From: Sceloporus undulatus
Taxonomy: Eukaryota; Chordata; Lepidosauria; Squamata; Phrynosomatidae
NCBI RefSeq assembly: GCF_019175285.1
Contig: NC_056523.1
Span: 188,404,755-188,468,754 of the forward strand
Length of the DNA stretch: 64,000 bases
Reading direction: 5' to 3'
Part shown: piece by piece, positions 21,531 through 35,700 of the stretch
Position numbering within the stretch: position 1 is the first letter of the stretch
Layout: each line of letters begins with the position of its first letter
Program-made: the position numbers and the translations under genes
Notes under the pieces: generated by a model
Databases searched by the model: none
Told to the model about the DNA's origin: nothing
The model's input: the letters and a program-made list of their open reading frames with translations, nothing else

Positions 21531-23368
21531 ATATAGATGGATGGATGAAAAGCTCAGTCACTAACTCCTTGCCAGTCTTGCAGAAAAACAACTCACTGCA
21601 TTGACCTGAAATAACCCCTGTGATTTTATGTGTATTAATTTAGATACTGTATGTCAAATATACCTGCTTGCCACATGCCTGAACATTGGTCAATAACTAA
21701 TGTTATGTTGAGTTCAAGGGTTTTCACAATACGACTCTCCAGATGTTGCTGAACTCCCAACATCTGCATGGGCTGCAACTTTCATCAGCCCTAGTCAGCA
21801 TAGCCAATGGTGAAGAATGCTGGGTGCTGCAGTCCAGCAACATCCAGAGGGATACACATGCACTCAGACACACTCCAGCTTTAACTTGCTTGTGATTTTC
21901 TCATAGTCACCTTTCTTGAAGAGGGAGAAACCCTACAATCTAGTGGAGAAATTACAAAAAATGGGTCATCCCCACCAATTATCTATGCCAGGGGTGGGAA
22001 ACCCCGTCCTATCCTGTCCTATAGGGCCCTAAATCAGGCTGGGCCCCAATCTGATCCTCTGCCCTCTGAGGTTCTCCATCTTCCCCTTCCCATATCATCA
22101 TCCTTTGGAGTTTTCCTAGCATTTGTGGAAACCTGTCCCAGCTATACCTTCCATTCTACAAAGCTGAAAAGTCTTTCCTAACAGTTACTGGCAGTAAAAG
22201 CTTCAAGCTAAATTCTGCTGGTATTTTGGTCTCATCCTTTCCCCTTTGCCTTCTCCTCCATCACTGGAACACTCCCACTCCCCTACAGCACTGAGGTTAA
22301 ATTTAGCTCTTGGTTTGGAAGAAGTTCCTACTTTTGAATGCCTCACCCAATCACAGCTCCTAGTAAAACATACCAACACAATGTTAACAGCAACTCAACT
22401 TTTCTCCAATCTTTGAACTGTTTTGTCTCTGAGCATCTATACCAATAGTTCTCCATACTAAATTCTTAAGACTCAAGATTGATAAGAGTTAGAAGGGCTC
22501 CTAAATATCCTTATAGTCAAAGGCACTGGTTTGTATGGACCTCTTAAGTCATTCAACCAACGCAAAACATGCAATGTTGTTGTCTAGTCCAGTCCATGTC
22601 TACTTAAAAGTAAGCCTCATTTACTTCAGTGTGTATGCAGCAGAGGTAGGAAATATGACCTCCCAGATGCTGCTGAGCTGCAGCTCCCATCAGCCATAGT
22701 CAACAGTGAGGTATGCTGGGAGCTGCAGTTCAACAACAGCTGGAGTGCTGCTTTTTCCTGCCCCTAGTACAGTATAAGGGATTGTTGGCCTATTGTATTG
22801 CAAGTCCCAGCATGCCTCTCTGTTGGCCAGGATTGCTGAGACTTGCAGTCTGATAACATCTAGAGACCAATACTTTCTCACACAAGACTCTATGCCTGCT
22901 CTTAAGCATTTTTTTAGTAGGAAATATCATACTCACCTACAAACATCTACAGCTTGTTGTGGTTTGTATACAGAAAGGGTGAATTCTCTTGCATGATGAC
23001 CAATCCACGGGAGGGAAAAGAAGAGCAAAGCAGGTGAGCTCTGTGATAACTAGGAAATTATCCTTGCAAACATTCTCTCTAAAACTGAAAGATGCCCACA
23101 TACACAACCTCTTAGCAACAATACTATAACACAGGAGCAGGGAAACTACTTTTCCCCTCACCCACAACTACTTATCAGTCAGGGCTGATGGGAACTGGAG
23201 TCAGGCAACATCCAAAATGTTTCCACTCCCATTATAGTGCATGTGATTGCGTTCACCTTCCCAATCAGCTCCAGCATGAGAAGTTAACCTATTACCCAAA
23301 CTTTTATCAGCTGGGCCTACCCACAAAGGTCCAGTGCTAGCTCAGGCTTTCCACCACTTTGGATAGCC
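21531..23368. other. Upstream region of bmb; MITE relics only
   Basis: Two decayed MITE relics (21722-21860 and 22640-22745). No CpG island, TATA box or obvious 5' exon. If bmb starts at 23369 its promoter should be here, but I cannot point to one. Confidence 0.35.
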
Positions 23369-23616
23369 ATGCTGTGCTACTTAGCTCTTCTGATATGCTC
23401 CTTCTGTTCCAGTGTTTGGCCTCTACTCTCTCCAGATCCTGGGCTTCTGTCTCAAGGCCGGACCCATTGGCAACAGGCCCGTGAATTGGCGCGACACCCC
23501 CGCTATGGGACTTGTTGGATTGGGGCCTTGGAGCAACTGGATGCTGGATGTAAGGAGTTGGATGAGGAGAAACAAAGCCACATTGCTCTTGCCTTTGCCC
23601 ATTGCCACCTGCAAAG
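23369..23616 (+). CDS. bmb: bmb coding exon 1 (residues 1-83)
   Basis: Starts at ATG 23369 and ends at donor GTGAGT in phase 2. It encodes the signal-peptide-like MLCYLALLICSFCSSV and cysteines 49, 61 and 79. An acceptor-like TTCCAG ends at 23412 inside the signal-peptide codons, so an alternative transcript could enter at 23413 from an upstream exon. That alternative is why the start is the least certain part of the gene model. Confidence 0.8.
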
Positions 23617-26600
23617 GTGAGTCAAACTTCTTTACATGACTTCCCACGGGCCACGGCCCCAGTTTGTGAGGGATAATCCTGATTCATAATGTGTCATCCC
23701 ACTTTTTCAGCTGCTTTTAGTTTCTCCTCTTCCTTCTGCTTCCCTCCTTTGTCCTCAGCTTACATCAGTTGCTGCAGACTGAGTTCAGAGTGCAATTGTA
23801 TTTGTATTTGCAAACATATGTAATTGTATTTGTATATGTGAGAATGGATGCAAAGATGGGTACAAGTTATTATATTTGATATCATGGTAATACACACACA
23901 CAGTGCAAACATAGTTTATACTCAATTAACTCAGTGGGGATAGGGAAAAAGAGGAAGAGACAGAATCTTCCCAGTAGACTCAGGCAAAAGCAAACTGCTG
24001 CAGCCTCACCTAGTTTATCTGTTCTTCTTCGTTAATAATTTTTGCCATCTTGACCACAGCGTGCTGTTGCTTGGCCACATGGGTCCCAGTTTTCACCTAC
24101 AAAATGGTAAAGGGTATGTCCTTGGTGAGGGGAGGTGTTCTAGAGCAAGAAGGAAAAAAAAGAGTCCTGGTTTGAATCATGGAGTGTGTGTGGGTAGCGG
24201 GGGTGAACTCTAGGAAAGAAATAGATTTGCCACTTAATATGCTTTTTCTTCAGAATGCTTGTCCCATTACTACTGGTGTAAAGGGCTGCTATACAGCTTG
24301 TGCCCCCTCCCAGTTTCATTTTCAATAGCCGATGACAGGTGGCCTTATGTTTGGGAATCCTTAACTAGCTGCTGCAGGTTGAGAGGATGAGCAAGGAAAT
24401 GGGGATTTTTTGTTTTGTTTCTCGTGCCATTTTATAATCAATTTTTAAAAAATTAATTCAGTGAGATAGATAAGAGGAATAAGAGATAGAACATCACTGA
24501 ATCTCACCCTTGAGGAGAGAGGAGCTTCTGATGCTAGCCCTATCATGAGGCAAAATGAGGCAGTTGCCTCAGGAAGTAGATCTCAGTTGTTATGTAAGTG
24601 GAGCATTTGTTGTTACTGTATTTATACTACTCTAGAGTCAAGTAAAGAGAGACATTTTGAGAGATTTTCTGCCATCTGTGTCAAAATAATTTGGATGGTT
24701 TGGAGTGCTATGATGCGGGGGTGGGTTGCTACTTTACTTGACGACATGAACCCTGGGAACTCCACAAACATACACACAACCTTTTTCTTTTCTTTTTCTT
24801 TTCTTTTTCTTTTCTTTTTGCAGGGGGGGAGATCTCTGCTGTCCCAGTATTTCAAGGTTGGCCCTGCCAGTTCCCCCATATTTCATCTTTTAATCCAAAA
24901 GTGCTCACTTCAGCTTCTTCCAACCTTTTATTTTCTCCTTGCAGGTCTGGGAGGGGATTTCCACCTTGTAAACCTCACAGCTCCATCCGTGACTGCACAC
25001 AGCACATGGATTCAGTGGCGTTTGGTGTATACACAGAGTTCTTCACTCATGCTCATAGCATTTGCTATTTTCTACACAATGAAGCCTGGCAGCAGCGAGC
25101 TCAAGATACTGTACACAGGTCAGGAAAACTAAGCCATTTTTTTCTTTAATAAAGGGGCTTGCTTTTGTTTGTGAGCCCTCAAGCAGACTCTGACTTATGG
25201 CAATCCTCTCCTAGAGTTTTCTTGGCTAGGTTTATTCAGAGGAGCTTTGGCATTGCCTACATCTAAAGCTGAGGGAGTGTGAGATTCTCCCCACCAAGAA
25301 GTTACCTTTTTAGGGCATGGTGATCCTCCTTGAATATAACTATGTCTACAGATGATCAAAGTAACTCTTAATTTAGTTCTTCACTTTTATCTTGGGCAAT
25401 CTGTTCATCCATCATCTCCCAACCCTGTGACCCCTTTCCTAGAAAGATCTATGAACTATCACTAGTGGGGTGCTTCAGGTTCTGTCCTGAACCCCATGTT
25501 GCTTAACATCTTTATTCAAGAAGAATATTGACAATGGAATATGCTTAGAGAAGGAGGACTGAGATGATCAAAGGTCTGGATTCCAAGATTTAGGAGAAAT
25601 AACAGAGAGAGTTGGGGATGTTCAGAATGGAGAAGAGAAGACTAAAAGGTGACATGATGACCATGTTTAGATATCTGAAGAGATATCATGTTAAAAAATG
25701 GAACAAACTTGGTTTTTTTTTCTGCTCCATAAACTAGAACATGAATCAGTGGGTTCAAATGACAAGAAAAGAGATTCCATTAGAACTTGGAGGATGGTGG
25801 ACTCTCCTTCTTTGAAGGCCTTTAAATAGAAATTGGATGGGCATCTTTGAGTGTTTTACTTGTTTGTTCCTACATGAGAGGGAGTTTGATTAGATGGCCC
25901 TTGTGATACATTACAACACTATAATTCTATGATTCTAACTCTGTCCCAAGTGTCAGTTGCCCTGAGGCTGTTGTAAAATACTCTGGCTTTTTACATTAGC
26001 CAGAAGAGGCATGAGGGTATATCTCTGGCTCATATTGAGATGGAGGAAATCATAGCAAAAAACAAGTCAGCCTAGTCCCAACAACTGGCCAGAAACAGAG
26101 TAGTTGCTGTAAAAGTTGTCAACACCACCACCAAAATCAAGGAGATACTTATTTTATTTTATTTATGTCCTGCCTTTGCCCCAATATGGGACACAAAATC
26201 AAATGTAGCTAAGACAATATAGAATACAGAAGTTTTTTAAAAATTAAATCAATTTAAGACACATTCATAACAGATTCTGTTGGGGAAACAGGTTGAGCAG
26301 GAAGCATGACCTTGTTTCACTGCAGAAACACACTCCTAAATACTATCTACCAGGAGGGAGGGAAAAGAACATTCCCTATGCACCATGTTTCCAAGCAGAC
26401 TTGGGTAAGGGTAGGAGCTTCAGTTGCAGCAGGGGAAAATTGGGGGGGGGGGTACATGCAAACAGATGGGGAAGTTGGCTTATACAACCCACAGGCCATG
26501 TGTTACTCACCCCAGTGTAAAGGCTGTTCCAGGGGTGGAATCCATTTGGTTCTTATTAAAAGCTAATCAGAGCCTGATGAAAATAATTGAGTGGACTGAG

Positions 26601-29600
26601 TGAGTGATCAGAATAGAAGAACGGAATGCAGCTCACAGTCCTTCCATACACACATCTACTTCCTGATTAATTGGGAGGAAAGATCTGTGTTGTTGCTGCT
26701 GCTATTGTTAAACAAATAGTCATCAGAAACATTGCTGCTATGCTGCAGACTTGAGATCCACCAATAGTGTCCAGCCTCTCCCCAATGCAGGGTCCCCAGC
26801 TAGAGTGTCTCCAGCAGGTAGCTGCCCAATCTCTTTTCGAAGCTGTCCAGAGAAAGGAGTTTATCAGACAAGGGAAATTGGAAGTATAATCCAATGACAA
26901 TCCGAACGCAATCATGGGGTTTAACGTTATTGCGTGATAGACTACCACACGCAATTTTGGGCAATGGGAAGTTATTTTCGGGCAGTGGGAAGTCAGTTCA
27001 AACGCAATTTGAATTCACATAAATTTGCTGAACTAGTTCTGGCCCCACTTTCTTTTCATTCGAAATTAAGAGAAATTCCTCCCGTGTGATAAACTCCAAA
27101 GATACCCCATCACTTCTCTAGGCAGTTGGTTCCTGTTGTCAAGGAATTCATTCTAATCCTGTAATGTAAAACCTTTACACTTGGACATACCCATTGGGGT
27201 AGCAGAAGACAAATCTGCACCTTTTCTCTGCCTTTAAAATATTTAAAGAATGCAATCATGTCTCCCCTCAGTCTTCTATTCATTAGGTTTAAAATTCCCA
27301 ACTCCTTCAACCTTTCCTGATAGGATGTGTCCTCCATATCTTTTATCATCCTTGTTGCCCATCTCTGAACCTGCCCTACTGTTAGCTTACAATTGTAAAC
27401 CGCTTAGACACTATTTGTTCAGTATGAAGCAGTATATAAATGAAACTGTTTTGTTTTGTTCATCTCCTTCTTAAAGTTAGGAGCCTAGAACTGAGCACTT
27501 TACTCCAGATGAGGCCTGACTAGTGCAGAACATAGTAAAACTATTACTTTCCTCTACTTGGAAATTATGATTCTGTTAATGAAAAATACTATTTGCCTTA
27601 TTTGTTGGAGCATCACACTGCTGGGTCATGTTCAATTTATGATCAGCAGTAATCCCAAGGTATTTGTTGCATGTGCTACTTCTAAGATAAGAATCTCTTA
27701 TTCAATTCCTGTGCACTTGGTTTTTGAGGTCTAAATGGAGGATGTTCCATAGACTAAACTGCACTTCCATTTGAGCAGCTGGAACTGCCAGCACCCAAAG
27801 TAGGGCACTTGTTTTAGATGGGAGGGAGAAGAGGGGTTGAGCTACCCAAGAGTGACACCCTAATTCCAACATTTCCCAGAGCAGGCTAGTTTTGATGTGA
27901 CAGGATAGTCTAATTTGGGAAGCGTAGGCAATCAGACTGACTTAATGTCAACATTTGTCTAGCCAGCACTTGGTGGAAATCTAGAACAAGCATCTCTGTG
28001 CAGGGAGGAAAAGAATCAAGCTGCTGTGTTCGATTTCCAGCAGAGGTGTAACTACAGCTCAGCAATCAGAGGAGGCAACAGGGATGCTATCTTTGGAAGA
28101 TCTTTCCTTCTTGAATTACCTAAAATGGTGGCCTACTGTGGTAGCAGTTTCCCCAGAGGATTACCTACAAGCTCATGGATATTTGCAGGCTGATACAGAT
28201 AGTGGAAAAGCAGAGCTTGAAATTGGACATGTTGGCTGGTGGAGAATTGTAGTCTAAAAAAAGTAACTTTTATGAGATCCAGGAAAAGGGGTGCATGGGG
28301 CAGGAAGAACAGACCATTATGACTAACGCTAAGTTCGTAATTCAAGAGCAGATGTTGGACTCTATGGTCCATAATTTTAATGTCTAAATTAAGTTTCTTT
28401 CCCCTTGATTCTGAAAAGGTTAGAATATAAGTTTCAACCTCTATTCTCTCCACTATATTTTCTGGCAGTTTGGGTTGTTTTTTATCCGTGTGTTTGGCTT
28501 TTTATTGGCAAAAAAAACTCCTTTAAATGCACACTTTAGGGACTACAAAAATGCTCACTCCTGAACACACTTTCCCTACACCTGCCTTAGCACCTGTCCT
28601 GCTCTGCCAGATCTGTTCTTTGCTCACATATTTTTGCATTTCCCAGCCTACAAATGTCCAGGCAGAGGGAGTATGGCTTAGAGAGTGCATACAGATTGAC
28701 TCTGTTGACCATTAATTCCAATAATAAGAGGGAAGGTAGGTGGGAGTCTCTCAAACAGTAGCTCTATAGGGGGACTCTAACCCTAGCTTAGGATGGCAGC
28801 CTTTCCCAACCTGATACTTTCTGGACAGATTGGATTACAATAATCGTCAGTCACCACAACTGTTGGGCAAGCAATCTGGAGTGATGGGAGTTATAATCCA
28901 ACACATCTGCAGGGAGCTGGTTTAGAGAAAGTCATTGGATGGTTTAATTTGGTCCTGGGTGTAATACTGAATGGCTTCTGCTTCCTGTATGCCCTACAGA
29001 TTGACATCCTCTTCTGAGTCTGTGGCTCGCCAACTTGAATCAACCAACCAGCTTGCTGAAGAAATAGTCCGGGCACAGGATGCCACCTTGCGCTCTCAGG
29101 AGCAGATCCTGCAAGATGGGGAACTGCTACGACAGGTGCTCCATGACTCCTCCCAAGGTAATGTTGGGACTGGAGCAGGGATTATGTTCTGGAAACCATA
29201 CCGAGCTGTGAGGTTGTTGCCTTTTAAGAGTGTAGAAATAGCATGGGGATTTTTGGCTTTCCAGTTATTATTGGATGGCAGCTTCTATCATTCCTCACTA
29301 CTGGCTTTGGTGCCTAGAGCTGATGGAACTTGTAGTCCAACATGTGATAAACACAGTTGTTGTACAGGCCTGCTGTGATATGCCAGGTATTTGAGCAGGC
29401 TCTGCTTGTTGAGAAAATCCTTTCTCACATCAAGACAGAAACCTTGGCCCATGGCGCTGATCAGTATGATTTTTAAAAAGTCTTATTTTTATTTATTTTA
29501 TTATTGTTATCCAATGTTATTTTAATTTGTTATCTGCTATATTTTATTGTTTGAATGTTAAGATGTATTAATGTGTATTCTGTTTAATTATTTTCGTAAA

Positions 29601-29688
29601 ATGTAAGCCCTAGGCAGGCTTATTTTATCTATTTTAATTGATTGTATGAATAGTGCTGTGTAAATTTACAGTGCTTTATAATTAAAGC

Positions 29689-29738
<50 letters not shown>

Positions 29739-32700
29739 NNNNNNNNNNTCTGACTTGAAATATGTTGGGGTGTGATGGAGTGGTTCATGGATTTGTTGTT
29801 TGTGGGGAGTTAGCTTCTAGATAAGTGGTTCCCAACCTTTTGAGCCTCCACTTGTTTTGGATTTCCGATCTCAAGTCCCAGCCAACTTGCTCAACATTTA
29901 AGAATTATGGGAGCTAGGGTTTACCTAACTTGGAGTTATATCATAATGCTTGTGCTCTAAGCTGGATAAGAGATTGGATTCTGTTGGAAGACCACAATAT
30001 GAGTTTTATCGAAGGTTATGGTTTAAATTTAGGTTGGCACGCATATATTTGTTACGGATATAGTAAGGACATTAAGTCATTTAAACAACACTACATTAGA
30101 AATTCGCTTTTTATCACTTGGAACAAATATAAGAAATTATTATACAGAGGGCTACCCAGATGGACCTCTCCGCAGGAGGCTTTCCACAAGAAGGAAGGCA
30201 AAACTATGACAGATTGGCTGAGGTATGAGAATCTAGTAATAAGAGTTGGGGGGCAAGAGGTGTTAAAATCAGATGAGGATATAGCAAAACTGGATCCTCA
30301 GATTACATGGATAAAACGTTGGCAAATTAGAGAAGATTGGGAGAGAGATAAAGATGTTTTAGATAAAGAAGAGGCTCAGCCCCATTTTGATAAGATTATT
30401 AGAGGCAGTAGAATTAAATTAATTAAAAAAATCTACATATTTTTATTAAGTTTGGAGATGTGGGACGAGACTGTGAAAACCAATATGGTAAGATGGGCAC
30501 AAAACTTAAAAATAGATATCCCTCTGTCCAGCTGGGAAAATGTATGGAAGAGAAATCTACGCTTTACTTCTTGCAACAATTTAAAAGAAAATTATTATAA
30601 GTTATTTTATAGGTGGTACTTATCCCCAACCAGACTAGCTAGAATTACAAATCATGGAAATCCTATCTGTTGGAAATGTGGCGAAAAAGGAGGCTCCTTT
30701 TATCATATGTGGTGGAGTTGTAAGAACGCCCAAGTTTTTTGGAAACAAATTCACAGACAGATAGTTGGTATCCTAGGGAAGAAGATACCGTTGAGTCCAG
30801 AACTTTTTTTGTTAAATATTACGGATGGTATCCAGGTCAATTTGATACATGACGGGCAGAGCGTATTATTGTATATGATTACCTCCGCACGAATGAAATG
30901 GGCCCAGCATTGGAAATCGGATAAAACCCCAACCGTAAGAGAGTGGTTGTTAAAGTTGAACGAGCTGGCTACTCTAGATATGATCTCTATGTCTAAAAAT
31001 AATAGATCCCAGCAACAGTATGAGGAGAAATGGAACAAGGTTTTAGTAGTATGGGGAAAACTCAGTACGAAAGTAGATTAAATGAATATCACTCTGTCCG
31101 ATCTTCTCCAAATTACATGTTACTACGTTTTTTTTTCTTTTTTGTTATTTTTCTGTACATAAAAGCTTAGCAATACTGAATACTTGTATTTCCAGATGAT
31201 ATATGATTGGATATTTAAAGGAAATAAAATAAAATAATAAAATTAAAAAAAAATAATTATGGGAGCTGATGTGCAAAACCTCTGGAGGACCAAAGGTTTT
31301 GAACCACTGCTCTAGATTTTGTGGTGCAGTTTTAAGCTCAACAGTGTGCCAAAATATATATTTTAGGAGATGCACACTCTAATCCACTGTAATGAATTTG
31401 GTGTGAGCAGGATTACTAGTGTGCATCTGAACGTTTTGGGGCTTCTTCCTGTATTTGCTTTCCCCATGCAGAACAGCATCACTGTTATAGCAGTTTCCTC
31501 TGCCAATATGCAATTCTCGTGTTCTGCTGTTTAATCTTCCTTCATCCCACACTCTTTGACTTGAAGGCAAACACTCACATACCACAAACATGGATTATTC
31601 TATTTGCTTTTGTTTTAGAAAGGTGTGCCTGGTGTGTTTCTTTCATTGCCCCCAAAGTTATATCCCAAGATGTTCTCTTTACAAGCTGCTTCATGTTCCT
31701 GGGTTTGCCAAACTCATATCCCCAAATGCCCCAGATCCCAGATTGTTCTGCTATTGCTTCCAGTGGTTGTGTGTATGCATTACAGAACTGGATGGATGTG
31801 TGGATGCTGATGTTATGGCTGGCTGGAACTTGGAGGGCTTGTCTGCCAACCATTCAGCTACTAGAAAAACCAGTGAAGCCACATTCTGTGTAAACATAGG
31901 AAGGTGTATTGTATTGAGTCACACTATTGGTCCATCTAGCCAAGGGCAGAGAAATATCTGGTACTCAGATGTCTTTGGATTTCACAAATAAGTTATCATA
32001 TTAGAAGTCAATTAAATTTTAATGCATGTAAATGAATCAAGAAAAGCAATCAAATAAATGAAGAAAAATAAAGCTAACCAATACAGGTAAAACAAAGCAT
32101 AAAGAAGAGAATCTAAAATTACTGAAAGAATTCCCATGACATATAATATTACTCCCTATCATTGTATTTCCAATTTCTATGTATGATTATGAAAGCTAGA
32201 CAATGAAAAAGGCTCAACTCATTTGAAATGTGGGTCTAGAGAAGAGTTCTGCAGTTACCATGGACTTCTAAGGACAAATAAATGGGTGCTAAGGCAAATT
32301 AAGCCTGAAATGACTAAACTGAGATGGTCATACTTTGGACACTTCTCGAAAAGATATGACTCACTAGAAAAGACAATAATGTTTGGTAGGGAGGAAAGAA
32401 GTAGGAAAAGAGGAAGACAGCATTCCAGATGCATAGACAGTCAAGTAAGTCACAGCTGCCCTGAGTCTGCAAGACCTGAGCAGGGCTGTTGATGATAAAA
32501 TTTGGAGGTCTCTCATTCATAGGGTCGCCCTAAGTTGAAGTTGACTTGATGGTGGTTTACAACAAATAATATTACTCATGTTAAAGGAAGTGATAGCAAA
32601 ATAAATTCTTAATATCAGTTATGTTTATAGCCTTTCCCTCTCCCAGTAAAATCAGGGTGGTTAATCCACTGGTCTGCACCAGTGACCTATATGGGGCTAA

Positions 32701-35700
32701 AAGAACAGGTTGTATGGCCACAGTCCCCATGTATGCTTAATTGCTGAGTGAAACTCTGAACCCATGTCTTTCTATCCATTCCGTTCTACTCCCTACAGCA
32801 GTATAGGTATTGTATAAGTACTATGAGAAAATGAGGAAAAAAAGTTTTGTAAGCCTATTGCAAAAACACAGTGGGGAAAAGGACTCTCTGTCTGGTCAGG
32901 CAAACATGATGGAACAATGGCTTGACTATTTGCCTCTTCCATCTGCAGGTATTCGTCAGGCTTTCCAAGCACTGCAGGATTCAGCCACTGAGCAGCGAGT
33001 GGCATTTGCAGAGATCTTCAACCGGGTGGCATTCCTCCAGCGCTTTGTTGTGGGGGAATCCAATGCCATCTATTCTCTTTTCTTCAATCTTCTGAGTGGG
33101 GCTGCCAGCCTGGTGCTGACTTCTTGTCAACGGACGTCAGGAGCACGGTGAGATCAAGGAGAATGAAATAAGAGTTCAGCGATATCCCTGGTCTAGGATA
33201 TTCCAATCTTACCAAAAAGCTCATTTTGAGAGATTTGGGGAACCGTCTTTCATATAGTGCATGGAGTAGAACAAAGAGCCTCTGACACTAATAAGCCTGT
33301 ATAATTTGAGTTTTACATTATATTGGCCCCATACAGACAGGCCAAAATAAAGCTGCTTCGGGTCACTTTGGAGGTATGCTGTTTAAATGATGCATGCATC
33401 CTAAGAGTTCGAAAGCTGCGCCAAAGCTGTGCTCTAGTCCTTAGGACTGTGGCATGGTTTTGGCGTGGCTTCCGGCCTCTTAGGACCCATGCATCATTGA
33501 AACAGCATACTTCCAAAGTGACCTGAAGCAGCTTTATTTTGGCCTGTCTATATGGGACCATTGTTTCTTTCTTTCCTGGAAGAACTGGTATGGTTAGGAT
33601 GGAGGAGCCATAGCTCTGTGATTAAGTACATATTTGATATACAGAAGGCCCCAGGTTCAATCCCCAGCATTACTGGGGCAGGCTGGGAAAAACTTTTGAT
33701 TTAAACCTGGCAGTTGCCAGTAAACTCTTCCCATATGAGCCTGCCCAAAATTTTAGATCTTCAGCAGAGGCCCTGCTGTATGTTCCGTCACTTTTAAAGG
33801 TTAGACAGCAGCACCCCAACTGTAGAACTCTCAGCCTCAGGGGAAGGCAGTGGCAACCCCCTCTGAACAAATCTTGTCAAGAAAACCCTGTGATATGTTT
33901 GCCTTAGGGTCACCATAAGTTGGAAGCAGTTTGAAGGCACGAAACATGCACACACAACATCTGTTTTCAGCTTCTGGCAGGCAGCTAAAACAGTGCTGTT
34001 CCACATGTCTTTTTTTGCTGTCTGAAACTGCTCTGTTTTAATTGCTGTTTTGAAAATTATTTTAAGGATTATTTTTAAAAGTTTTTAAAGAGTATTGTAA
34101 TTTCTTTAAAAAGGTTTTAATCTTGTATTGTTCCAGATGTTGCTTACCTGTCATGCATTGCCTTGAAGGTCCAGGAAAGCTGGGAGGTGATATATAAATA
34201 CAGCCAGCCCTCCTTATCCATGGATTTTTTATCTGTGGATTCAAGCATCAGTGACTTATATACAAATTCCCATAGGCAAACCTTGATTTTGCCCTTTTAT
34301 ATAAGGGACACCATTTAACTGTGCCATTATATTTAATGGGACTTGAACATCCACATATTTTGGTATCCATGAGGGGTCCAGGAACCAAACCCCAGCAGAT
34401 ACCAAGGGCCCACTGTACTTCAAATAAATAACTAAATAATTAGCCAACCTATGGTCAGTTTGCTATAAGGCATCTTCCCATGTTCTATACTGAGTCCACT
34501 GCTTGCCTTGCTGCTGGTTTGGTTATATAGTTGGTAGATACTACTGAAATTCCATGATTCTGTATACTTTTCAGAATATGCATTTCTAAGGAAGAACAAA
34601 GAATTATAAGATCTATACTGCCACCTTAAATTTCTGAGATTTAGGTTTTCTCTGGTATAGGTGGCAGCTGGTGAGGATGGAAAGGCATATTTGCAATAGG
34701 AGAAAAGACAGTACAGAGGGAGAAGGATACATACTTATTTAGTGGTATCAATGTACTATACTTTTCAAACTTCAATTGGCATCTTCTTCAGGGAACTTTA
34801 TTGACAGCCATTTGTACAGGCTCCCTTGTTTAGGCTGGCAAAGATTCTGATGCTGCCTCTCTCTTAGCAAAATGTCTTAGGAAGGGCTAGAAATCCACTG
34901 CCTTAAAAAACAAGTTAGTTTTCAAAATGCCAAATGATTTAGTAGAAATCAGATACCAATTTTTCTGTGGGCACAGCCCACAGAGCAGTAAAAAATAAAG
35001 TGCCCACTTATTAATCTAACTCCTGCTCTTCCCTTTCCAGGTTCATTTTGCTGACCTTGGTGGGTGTAAACATTTACTTGGAACGTGTTATCGGCAGCTT
35101 TCTCATGGATGGCTCAGAGGATGGCTATGACATGACGGTAGGATCTTGCAATAAGAGAGGGGCAGGGCTTGGGAAAACTACTCTTCCGGATGAAGATATA
35201 ACATTTCCAGAAATTTTGAAGCCATGGCAGAGGGACTGGATGTGAAATATTGTGGAAAACTGCGGGAGGAAAGTGGTAGTAGCATCCTTTTGTTGTTTAC
35301 CTTCATGTTTTTTCCTGACTTTATTTAGGCTACCCTAAGGCAACCTTATCATGAGTTTTTCTTGGCAAGATTTGTTCAGAGGGGGTTTGCCTTTGGCTTC
35401 CTCCAAGGCTGAGAGAGTGGGACTTTTGCACAAGGTCACCCAGTGGGTTTTTCTGTGGTAGAGGGGTCCTGGTCGACAGACTCCTAGTCCAATACTCAAA
35501 CCATTACACCACACTGCTTCTCTTTGTCGTTGTGTTTCAGACTGAATTTCACTTTTCAAAGATATAGCTGTGTTAGTCTGTAGAATCAGTATGAAGAGAG
35601 ATCTTGTACCACCTTTGAGATTAATTGGGATATCGCTTTGTTACTTTAGGAACATAAAATGTATTATATGCACAATATGATGCATTTATAAAATATTGCT

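Noticed and set aside
24781-24824. Splice acceptor after the CTTTT microsatellite
   Set aside because: Wrong phase and no conserved coding directly after it; the acceptor at 24944 continues the family sequence.
24545-25132. 195-codon plus-strand ORF
   Set aside because: It overlaps bmb exon 2 in a different frame, includes a CTTTT microsatellite, and lacks similarity.
33600-33760. Possible tRNA gene
   Set aside because: Only A/B-box-like sequence of a SINE; no cloverleaf could be drawn. The same holds for the other B-box hits.
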